From Bolinopsis microptera (taxonomy: Eukaryota > Ctenophora > Tentaculata > Lobata > Bolinopsidae): 60,000 nucleotides of DNA. The stretch lies in assembly GCF_026151205.1 (NCBI RefSeq), contig NC_087078.1, positions 8,946,675 through 9,006,674 on the forward strand, in the 5' to 3' direction. The notes below the pieces were generated by a model, which worked only from the letters and a program-made list of their open reading frames with translations, did not search any database and was not told the DNA's origin. Of this stretch, positions 12,301 through 24,300 are shown piece after piece. The position numbers and the translations under genes were made by a program. Position 1 is the stretch's first letter, and each line of letters starts with the position of its first letter.

Positions 12301-15300
12301 TTGTCGGTATCTGAAGCAGATGACTCCAGTGCCCTTGTGTTAGAATCAGCTGATGATACTGATGCAGAGAGCTCCAAGATATCATCTGAAAGTAAGTCCA
12401 TCCAGACTGATGCTTCAGAGCATACTTTTGAGGATCACGTGGAGATATTTGCTGTTCCTGCTTCGTCCATGTATCCCAAAATGGAGGTTTGTTTTCTTAT
12501 CCTGATAAATTACTTTTACACTCAATGCTTAATGGACTTCACATTGGTGTACTGATAAATCATTAAATGGTAAAATTTTCGTTTTTCAACCAAAAATTTG
12601 ATGACCAAATTTTAGACGAAATTGTACCAGTAATTCAGCTTAATGTTTTAAAACATTAAGCTGAATTACTGGTACAATTTGGTCTGATTTTCAAGCTTTA
12701 ACAATTTAATTTGAAGGAAGAAGACAACTGTAACATTTACCGGGTTATGATATCCAAGAGAAAGAGACAGATTAGTGAACAAAGTTCAGTTAGCACAGAT
12801 ACATTGGTCAGTGTACTCTAATTATCTTACCATCTGTACATAATGTTAATACATAATGCTGATTATTTTGGGATCCTTGTTCCTTCAATTATTAATTCAA
12901 GTCTCTAGTTTTCCGATTAATGAAAATGTATTAAATGAAACTTTGAGTAAGGAAATGTGATAACCTATTCCGTGTTGTTTGTAACTTTGATTCCTGTGCA
13001 GATTTTCGCGTGAGTTGTTAAGTGTAACGTAGTGTTAAGTGTAACGTAGTGTTAAGTGTATATAATAGACATAACAACTTGTAGATAACACTGCGTTATT
13101 ATGCATTAGAGTTAAGTACAATATGTGTGTACAGAATACAGATCCGTGTAGAGTACAACGATATTGTTGGAATTAGTTGCATGTTAAAATAGAGAGGTGA
13201 CGTCACAATGTCAGAAGTTTCTGTTACTTGGCCCTGTACCCTGTACCCTGTACCCTGTACCCTGTACCCTGTACCCTGTACCCTGTACCCTGTACCCTGT
13301 ACCCTGTACCCTGTACCCTGTACCCTGTACCCTGTACCCTGTACCCTGTACCCTGTACCCTGTACCCTGTACCCTGTACACTACACTGTACCCTGTACCC
13401 TGTACAGTGTACCCTGTACCCTGTACCCTGTACCCTGTACCCTGTACCCTGTACCCCGTACCCTGTACCCTGTACCCTGTACCCTGTACCCTGTACCCTG
13501 TACCCTGTACCCTGTACCCTGTACCCTTTACCCTGTACCCTGTACCCTGTACCCTGTTCCCTGTACCCTGTACCCTGTACCCTGTACATCTACCTAGCAC
13601 TTACCCTGTAATTACACACAGTACATGTGAACAACACACTAACAGTACATAATCACAGGATGATGAGGACCACAGTTGCTTGTCCCCGGGTCGTTCCCCG
13701 GGGAGGTCCCCCAGTAGTCGCTCTTCAGGGGGCGGGCGCTCACCTGGTAAAGCGCCGCAGCTGCACCAGCGCCTCAGCTCCCCCAGCAGGAAGCGCAACA
13801 CTACTGACGCAGTGCTCAAGAACTACACTGAGCGACTGGTAAGTGCTGACTGGTGACCTGATAAGTTAGTACTGGTATTAGCAGTAGTGTTATACTGGTG
13901 TGTATTTTAACGTTTTGGCGGGTAGAAACAGCATTTATTTTGTCCTGAATTTCGAAATATTATAATAGTTAATACCAATAGTGGTTACTAAGTTACAAAT
14001 ACTGGTTACTAGGTTACCAACACTGTTTACTAGGTTACCAATACTGGTTACTAGGTTACCAATACTGGTTACTAGGTTACTAATACTGGTTACTAGGTTA
14101 CCAATACTGGTTACTAGGTTACCAATACTGGTTACTAGGTTACCAATACTGGTTACTAGGTTACCAATACTGGTTGCTAGGTTACCAATACTGGTTACTA
14201 GGTTACCAATACAACTCAGGCTAAAGCTCAAGTGCAACGAGATAAGATCCAGGAGGAGAAGGCTAATAAACTGAAGAAGATAAAGATAAAAGAAGAACAG
14301 GTTAGAATCTTATCAGTTAATACTTATTATACTATTATATTATACTACTATGCTATATTACGTAATACTACTATTATTGTATACTACTATTATATAGTGT
14401 GTGGGTGCTTCGTTGAATTTACTGTCTTTAGACAGTTAGTAAGTAAGTATCCTGTACGTGTTAAAATTAAGTCACATTAAATGCTGGATCCTGGTAAGCA
14501 GGCCTTAGTAGATAACACTCAATTAGTAGTAGTTTGTTAATTGGTTGTTAATTAGTTAATTAGTTGTAGTACTCAACAAGATATTACTTCCCAGTCGGCA
14601 GTCACCACCAGTAGTCTATCTAGTTTGCACAGTTTTAATTGGTAGTACCCACCACGCTAATACACGTTAATTACTATTTCAGCAGTCCGAACAGTAGAAC
14701 TGTTTAATTTACTGTACAATTTACTGTACAATCTACTGTTCTACTGTTCTAAGTTTAGTTAATTGGTAACCACCTCAATACTTCTGTTGCTATTTTAATT
14801 GGTTCGTGGGAAATATCTCCACATACTTTAGTGGTATAATTAGTAGTAACTAAGTACCACGTACTTATTAATTACTAGTATTGTATAGGACTATTAGCTT
14901 CTCACTTGCTTGCATCAATGGTTCTACGTATTGGCAGTTGATAAAGCTGTGAACGGATATCAATAAGTCTATCCAAAAATCAATTTGATGGTTAGTAAAG
15001 AGTATAAAAAAGTGCAAATATCTGGTTTGGAGCTACGTTCTACCGTACTAACTACTAATTAGTTTCTAACTACTAATAGCTTACTAACTAATAATAGGTT
15101 ACTAACTACTAATTAGTTACTAACTACTAATAAGTGCTACGTCATTATATTTAAATATACACATTACAACTCTTCATTAATAATAGACTAGGTGCTCTTG
15201 GAACGCCACTCGTGTTTCTATGGTAACATCAGCCGTTCTCATGGAATGTTGGGAATGTTGCCAGCTATAAATACACATTAACTTTTGAACAATGCCCATA

Positions 15301-18300
15301 ATGATGCCGGGATGATTGTTTCCACAAGCCAAATAAAAAATAATAACCCATCAATAAAATTACGTGATTAGCATTTAGAAGCGAGCCTTCGTCCTTAGAC
15401 TGACAAACTGTCAAGTGTCATAGCTTGGTCACATAGCCTGGTCAGTGGTCACGTATCAGACTGACATAGCCTGTTCCCATAGCTTGGTCACGTATCAGAC
15501 TGACATAGCATGTTCACATAGCCTGGCCACGTATAAACGAGGGAATGCAAGACTAACAAACACTAGTAATGTTAGTGTTGGTTTGTAGTTAAGATATTAT
15601 GACGTCATAGGTATTTGGGGATGTCGGTTACTGTAGCTGTGTGCTTCACACAACGTAAGTCTGCGTTACATTAAGTTGTGGACTTATGGAAAGTTTACAA
15701 CATCTCATGCGTAATCATAATTGCGACAATTTTAGTGGTTTGGTTTAATGTACAAGAAAGAATTTTAATAATCCTAAAGAAAAACTAAGTAAATAACCGC
15801 ATAATATCACTATAATTATACGTATACTGTCAAAATGTTACTTATCCGGCAATGAACTCAAGTCTGGATATAATATACTGTAAGTTGATGCAAGGACATA
15901 TTATATGTATTTAGTGCAGTAGCACTATGTAACTGTGAAGGTTCCTACTGCAAACAGTTGGCAGTAACTGAATATGAAGTGTTGGCAGTGTTCCAATAGT
16001 GAATATGTTAAATGTCAACTATATCACGTACTCAGGTTGTAGCTATGAGGAATCTATACTAATAAACTCAATAAATGTGTGTGTCTGTCTGTAATTTACG
16101 AACGGTTTAATCAGGAAAACGGAAAGAGATATGGGACTGGTTTTTTCGGTATAGTGCCGAGAAAACTCTGACGAAGCCAAATGATTAAAGTTTGTTTTAA
16201 ATCGGTCGGTGTTAAGTGGTTTAATTGATCATTTTGTGACTCAAATGTGATATTAAAGTGTCTCACGTACTCTCCCTCTCTCCCACTCTCGCCCCCTCTC
16301 CCCTCCTAACAGATTTGCTATATAATTAGGTAATTTGGCAGTCGACCTCAAGATTGCCTATCAAGTATTACTATTAGATTTATGAGGAGCACTCAGAATT
16401 AAATTGCGGTCTGTTTGGACTGAGCGAGTTTATACTTTCGCACTGTTTTAACTACGAAAATGTGATGCGTTTTTTCGAATATATTAGACGGGTTTATACT
16501 TTTGCATTTCAACTGCGATAGTGAAGTCCCAGCCACAGGTTACACTAGTATGTTAGTAAACCCGAGCCTCGCACCGTATCTGTAAGACGTCTTAAGAACG
16601 ACAGAAATGATATTATTATATTTTGCAGATGACCGATCTTACTGGAGACAAGCTCATTGTTTTAGCGCATGATTAAGGGGAGATACACCAAAACCGTTTT
16701 TGCTCCGAACATCGATTTTATTATATATTATTTTTAAATAGACAAAAAGAATAAGATTGTACACCTTCAAAAATTTTTAAAAATATTCCCTCATCGAGAA
16801 AAAAAATATTTTTCTTTTTCGAAAATTTTTAAAATTTGGAGAAGTCTGTCACTGTAATACCGATAGTTCGGCCATTTAAAAAGTTTTTTGGCTAATTTTT
16901 TAACTGAACATTACTTACACTCCGAACTAGAAGCCATTGAAAGGATTATATAATTGAACAATTAATGACCAAGTTACAGACCGAACAAGGTCGAAAAAAG
17001 AAAAATTGGGATTTTTGCCTACCACCAAAGTTGTACATTTCACCACCCGCCCAGGTCATCAGATATCGCTTCAAAAAGTCTTGTGAGTGTAGTTGATGAT
17101 CATGGCAAGCTTTTTAGAACCGGATTTCTCTCAATTTTGAGTTTTAAGCTATGCAATGTGGCCTCAAACGACTTAGTAAAATTCACCGTAAAAAAGGGCA
17201 AAAAAGGCAGATTTAAGGCTTAAAACGTCTATAACTCAAAAAGTATCAGTTTTTTGAAATAATTTTTACAGGATCGTAATCAGCTTGGTAAGACGAATCT
17301 TTTAGTACGACATTTATAATATTCAAAGCCACAAAATTTTTAAACAAATGTGTACAATTTGTACAAAATTTATACAAGGGGGGACCCTTGTGTTCGAGCT
17401 AGAAAATTATTTAAGACAATTTGTCTTCTAAAAGCACCTATTTGGTGCTTCTTTTGATTGGTCGGCGTCGACTGTAAGCCTTCCTTGCGGTGGCTTTCAC
17501 AACGCGTCCCCATTCTCCAACTCCTGCTGCTAGAGAGCGAGACTCCCAAGTTATATACCATAAATATATTATACATAGATATCGACAACAGACTCCGAGA
17601 GTCTTGAAGTTCTGTTACCACCGCCCCTGGTGCAACCCCTTACGGGTTAACGATGAGGAGACAGGGACTTCCAGGGTTGGTCATGTTATAGGCATTTTAA
17701 GCCTTAAATCTGCCTTTTTTGCCCTTTTTTACGATGAATTTTACTAAGTCGTTTGAGGCCACATTGCATAGCTTAAAACTCAAAATTGAGAGAAATCCGG
17801 TTCCAAAAAGCTTGCCATGATCATCAACTACACTCACAAGAACTTTTGAAGCGATATCTGATGACCTGGGCGGGTGGTGAAATGTACAACTTTGGTGGTA
17901 GGCAAAAATCCCAATTTTTCTTTTTTCGACCTTGTTCGGTCTGTAACTTGGTCATTAATTGTTCAATTATATAATCCTTTCAATGGCTTCTAGTTCGGAG
18001 TGTAAGTAATGTTCAGTTAAAAAATTAGCCAAAAAACTTTTTAAATGGCCGAACTATCGGTATTACAGTGACAGACTTCTCCAAATTTTAAAAATTTTCG
18101 AAAAAGAAAAATATTTTTTTTCTCGATGAGGGAATATTTTTAAAAATTTTTGAAGGTGTACAATCTTATTCTTTTTGTCTATTTAAAAATAATATAAAAT
18201 AAAATCGATGTTCGGAGCAAAAACGGTTTTGGTGTATCTCCCCTTTGTACAGTTGTATAGAGTTTGACATTAAACTTATTGAACGTTAAGTTTAAGAAGT

Positions 18301-21300
18301 TAGATAAGTTCAAGATAACCCAGGCTCACTCAGTTGACAGCGGCTAACTGAGTATTAGATAAAGTCCAAGAAACTAGAAACTTCTCGACTCTAATATACA
18401 TTATTAAATTACATCGCCACACCCCAATTAAAATTTAATGATTATCGAAATATATCACTGCGCCCCTTATATTATATTTATAGAATATTAGGTGCGCAAT
18501 ATATATGATCATCAATTTATAACGGTATTTATTACGTGAAGCATTTAATGATATTTGATCGACACAACATCTTTATTTAATCATGGGTATATGACTGTTG
18601 ACTCATTAGACAGTAAATTGGTGATATTTATTAAACGTTGAATATATAAAACGTCGTTGTTTAAATCTACATCTGGGGTTGTAAGTCCCAGACATCAGAA
18701 GAAGTCAAATGTGTGGATGATTCTGCGTCTGAAAAGACTAGAGAATTGAGGTAATTATACTTATAGTTGGTTTGGTCTCAAACACGAAAACTCTTGGTCG
18801 AGTACAGTTATTTTAATTACACTGCAATTATTTCAGATAAAGGATCTTCAAGAGCAGCAAGAGAAAGAGCGTTTCGCACGTGCAATTTCACACGCTGAAA
18901 AGCTGGCACGTGCTGAACAACTTAGAGATAAAAAGATAGCGGAAGTCAAGAGAAAGGTATGTTTGGCATGTTTTTGTGTATGTTAAACTTACAGAATCTA
19001 GAATATCTCGCTATGCTGATTGTTCTATCAGAGTAAATAGTTTTAAGCCCTAAATTACGTAACTGCAGGCGCAAGAAGAGGACCAGAAAGTGAACGAGAT
19101 AGTTTTTATAAACACGCTGGAAGCACAGAACAGGAAGATGGAGCTACTTTCCAAGGAACAAGTCGCAGAGTCTAAAAGACTAGAGTTGCAGGTCAGACAA
19201 CAGGTTTGCTATATGACGTCATTTGCTGATCTGTGACGGCATCTGTGGGAATGTGCTGTTTTGCATGGCCTTCTCGATATGTTATGATAAAGTGATATGT
19301 GTTGTATCTGTGTTGTGATATGTGTTGTATATAATGTGTTGTATATATTATCTGTGTTGTATCTTGTAACTGGTAAATTTGTGATCTATGTTCAAATTTA
19401 AATCAGATTTTTAGAAAACTTCTAACCAATTATTAAAGTAGTAGGCGCATATAATATTAATATCCATTAGGAAGAGCGTAAGAGAAGGTCAGAAGAACTC
19501 CAAGCAAAGGAAGATGCAGTTCAAGAAAGAAAGCAAGCGATTGAGGCGGACAGACTGGCAAGAATTGCGCACATTGAAGATAAAATCAAGGAATCTCAAG
19601 CTAAAGTACTTAATTTTAGATATACTGTCCATCTTTTTATATGCCTCCTCTCTTACTTCCAGTGTGACTTTAATTGATGTGATGATGTTAGATTCAGTTA
19701 CATCATATCACTATGTTAATCAGCGTTTTACAGGTGGTCGGTCACACTTTTCATTATTATAGTTCAGTCGGTGTGACGCGCGCTGACATTTTGTCAAGCA
19801 AATCTTATATTTCAGCAGCTACTCACGTGCTTTTGAAGCGCGCGCGAAGCCTCAAAATACAAACGCGCCATCGACCGGCATGAGGTCATCAGCATAAACT
19901 TTACATTACATAGGACCACCTGATAAGAGTCTATTTTAAGGTTGACCTAAACAAGCTAGGGATGGAAACAGCGGCTAAGGAGGCTGCCAAAGAGAGAGCC
20001 TTTGAGCGAGAAGTAACTATCGAACTGGTGAAGAGTGATAGGAATAACAACGACAGAAACAGCAGTACTGACAACAAACCTAGTAAAACCAAAGTTAGTA
20101 ACGGTTTTCTCATTTAGTTGTTAATGTAACTAACCATTACTTATTCGTAGGGCCGTCTCTGCAATACTGAATATTTTCACAATTAGCCAATCTTCGAGCA
20201 TTTCCCCCAACTTTTTATAAATGTGTTCCCCAGAATCGAAAGGAGACGTCCAAGTTAAAAGAAATGCAGCAGAAAGCAGCTATGTTGTGCCAGCACGTGT
20301 CCTCGGAATACCTCCCAACTCACACCCTATATCAACCTCCTAAATGGTGCTCAAAGTGTAATATCAAGATCGTATCTGAGGCTGTTCTCATGTCTCACAT
20401 GATAAAACGCCATCAGAAGTCCAGTCAAGATGAGGTAGGATTTAATTTGTAATATTTTGATGTAGATTTATTAGGTTTAGCTCTTTTCGATCCTTACTTT
20501 TCTATGTTAACAAAACGGTATGCACGAACCTACATTTTGTGTAGTACATTAGACTACATCAGTGTCGTCAGATATCGTGTTAGTGTACCTACAATACAAA
20601 AACCACAGATAATTAAACGTTTAATAACTCTGTTGACATATAGTTATGTGTCGCTGTTAAAGTTAACACAGCAGTAGTCAGGGACTACACACTATTATAA
20701 CGTGTACATGTTACTTTACTACTCTACTCTGCAAAATCTGCATATCATACGCTAAAGTTACAACTGAAGACAAATATTATGAATGTCTCAAGCTACATTA
20801 CTAATAACTGCTTACGCGTGCATGCTACAATTTTATCAAATTATTCGTTCATAGAAATAAGTTAGTGAAATTTACATTTCCAGGCTGAGGTTGAAAGCCA
20901 GCACATAGTTGACTACACAGATGAACTGTGTCCAATGGCACAGGATGTCATCAACCGACAGAAGATGTTGAGGAAGCGGTCTAAGAAAGTTAAAACTAGA
21001 ATAACCAACAAGTAAGTTAAAACCAGAATAACCAACAAGTAAGTTAAAACTAGAATAACCAACAAGTAAGTTAAAACCAGGATAACCAACAAGTAAATTA
21101 AAACTAGAATAACCAACAAGTAAGTAACGAGATTTGTGCTTACACAACAGCTGATTACAGTCTCACTCTTCAATAGCTCATTGATGAATTGTCAGACTTG
21201 CATAAAATTGTACTTATCACCCTATGTCTGAGGTTTCATAATGGAACTTTAGGACATTATTCAAAGTACTCTTTGCAGGATTTCTGAGTTACCCACAGTA

Positions 21301-24300
21301 AAGCTTCTAGAGCCCCCTAAAGACTGTCCCAACAAGAACAGACTCTACAAATGCATTAAAGCCATGAAGAACCAGAAAACTCAGGAGAAGGGACTGGGAG
21401 ATTTGAGTAGAACCGTCCTCACTAAAACAGACATTAATCATCTCATAGATAAAGGTAATTATACTAATTATTATATGATTATACTAATTGTCAAGTTATC
21501 AACTTTATTTTATAGCTCAACTATTTATGTTGAGTCTAGCTGGTCTGTTAGATGTTTATGTTAGAGCTACGTTTGAAATTGAGACTAAGACACAAGATCA
21601 AGTTTAATACGTCTAAAAATATATTGAGTTTAACATACATAATTGGTGATGATGATATGTTCCTGAAAGAAAGAGCCTCTCTGGAATAAAGTTAAATTTG
21701 TAATTATAGAATAGAGGAAAAACTATACAATCGATACAATCCACGTGATATAAATGAGACATATTAGAATTAATAATAATATCCCTGGTACCAGCCAAGC
21801 AACAGGTTTTGTTTATACAGAGGTTTCCGGATTGCTGGCGTTGGTGATCGCAATCTCGTGATTAACAACGTTAGAAATCTGAAGTACAAGGAAGCTAGCT
21901 TCCTTTTCTTTCAACTTATCCTCAGCCTCTCTAAGATTTTGATCCCTCAATTCTTCGAGTAGCTCGTCTTTTGGGTCCTCCTCTTCTATTTCCATGATCA
22001 GATCAATTATCTCTGAAACCTTGAATTCGCTGTTCTTTATCTCTTTCAATACTTTGTTTGTATCCATGTTAATAACTGATCGAGGCAAGAGTTTTTTATC
22101 GACTAGGAGTCCAAAAATCTGGTTCGCTCGATCCACAAGTCCGTCGAAAGCGGCGAAATCTTTTTCGTCAACCATCTCTTCCAGATCTATCCGAATAACT
22201 TTGAGCAGCTCCACATTTCCATTCAACATCATAGACTTATCAAGGTTTGAAACCCTCAATGTACCACACTGGCCTTGGAGTTGTCCCACATCAAATGTTC
22301 TCTCAAACAAGTCCTCACTCCCAATATCATGTTCTTCAGGACTACTAGGAGATTGTAGTTTGTTGAAATCAAACGACTGTTTCAGGCTCATGCAACTACC
22401 CTGGTAACACCCTGCCACCCCACCGCTCTCATTATTACTGTCACCAAACCAGCCCCTTATCTCCTTCACATCACTTATCATGCACCTTAAACCACCTGTT
22501 CTCCTCGCTTTACGAGGTGGGTCAGGGGCAAGTATCCGTGTTGAGGCTTCAGGAGGAGTAAGCAGAGGTTTGATATCGTAACTAGGGGAGGTGGGGGGAG
22601 TGTTTAGGGTGAAGTCGAGGGAGGGAAAAGTAGAAACTTCGCTTGTCAGGGAGATTTCACAGAGTGGAGTGTCTCGTGATGACGTCACTTTATCAGGGCT
22701 GCTTTTGAGAATATCGTCCTCAGTACTGACTGTTAGGTTTGAGGACCTTGGGGTGTGATACGAGTCTGAGTCGTTTGAAACACTCAAGTTTTTACCGAGA
22801 CGTCTAGGAGCAGCACCACCCGTAGCAGCAGAATCTGGTTTGCTCCTGGCTGTTCTCTCCAGATGAAGAGATCGTAACAGAGAGTTAGTGGACTCTAAAT
22901 CACTTACATCTGAGGTCTGAGGAGTGGAAGTGACGACGTTGTTGAATTGTGGGATCCTGACGTCATTTGCAATTGGAGAGGGGTGGATCCTGGAAGTGTG
23001 CTTGATCATCTCGCCATTAAATATCCTCCTTAGATCCTCCATCAGGTCCCGTTTAAAACAGCCCAAGTCCTGTGTTTAATTAGTAGTGGGGACAACTTCT
23101 GACAAAACAAACGAGTTGAGAAAGTGGAAATGTGATCTAGTTAAGTGTTAATTATAGCGACGTGCAATGGATTTGGCAGTCAATTTATTAGCAATTTTAT
23201 CACGATTTATTGATATTGATTTTAATTTGTGATAAATGTCGCTGTAGGCAATTCATTTTTCCGGCTAAATGATTATCATTCACTATCTAATGTTTCAGGG
23301 GTGGTCGAACAGCTGTGCACGATGTTACCGGAGCGACAACACCTTGCTTCTTTATCAAAACTTCTTTTGCAATCCTCACTTTTATCTAGCACAGGTATAT
23401 AAACATGGTAAAAGTTACTATCTTATCTCTTTGCTTGTACATAATAGACTTTTTTCTCCAACTAGTTACAGTGAAACCCCGATTAAGCGCGGAGTTTGGG
23501 GGAAAGGCAAAAGCCGCGGTAAATAGATAGATCCGCGGTAAATAGATAGATCCGCGGTAAATCGGGGCGCAGAAAATCAGGGTTTTACTGGAGTTATAAA
23601 GTAATAACCGACAATCCCCCTTTCTGCAGGAAGTCAGATCTGTGTAAGATCTTTACCAGATATAGTTGACTGTCTGCACGCCCACGCTAGCGTAACCACT
23701 CCTGCTGTTTACTCAGATCTACTTAAACTTACCTCCACTCTCATTAGAACCCTTACTCCTTGTGAGTTTTAGCTGTTATAAACGGACATAATTATATGTA
23801 ATTTCATAATTACCTGTAGTTACATAATTATGTGTAATTATCTGGTACCTCTACATTCATCAGGACCCGGGGTTTAGTGGACGGGAACAGTAGATTCATT
23901 TGCATCTTTTCTTTTCGTTTAACCCTTCGTTCTCAAAGTTGGTATTATTGAAGTAACCTCTTATTATTGAAGTAACCTCTTATTATTGAAGTAACCTCTT
24001 ATTATTGAAGTAACCTCTTATTATTGAAGTAACCTCTGTTCAGGTGATAGTTTAACTAGTGATCTGATAAGCTACATTGTCTCTAAAGAGATAATAGAAC
24101 AGATACAGAGGACCTGTACGGATACTTACAACTACCAGTTGAAAGGTGAGTAGTTTACCGCAAAAGTGGGTAGTTTACCGCAAACCTTAGTTTTATTATT
24201 GTTTCATGATACGTATATTACTCACATAACCGTACTGTTACTGTCACCAAGATGTAAATCAGATCTAATTGAGACGCCGTTCGATCTAATTTCTCGTTTG

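Larger units (their letters stand above)
12487..13658 (+). other. SCAPER intron 5 with palindrome and satellite
   Basis: It contains a perfect 58-bp palindrome (12621-12678, CAGCTTAATG/CATTAAGCTG core), a short AGTGTAACGT tandem at about 13020-13050, and the CCCTGTA array at 13233-13588, ending about 70 bases before the next exon. Confidence 0.8.

Noticed and set aside
13197-13652. Open frames of 120-150 codons on both strands
   Set aside because: They consist only of translated CCCTGTA repeats, open in several frames at once.
16045-16100. Helitron or other transposon end (TACTAATAAACTC then GTGTGTGTCTGTCTGT)
   Set aside because: Suggestive of ends seen in many invertebrate elements, but no matching other end or coding is found.
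23269-23526. 85-codon frame with start ATG on the plus strand
   Set aside because: It overlaps SCAPER exon 15 in the wrong phase; the phase set by the preceding exon gives VVEQLCTMLPERQHL, which fits the family.
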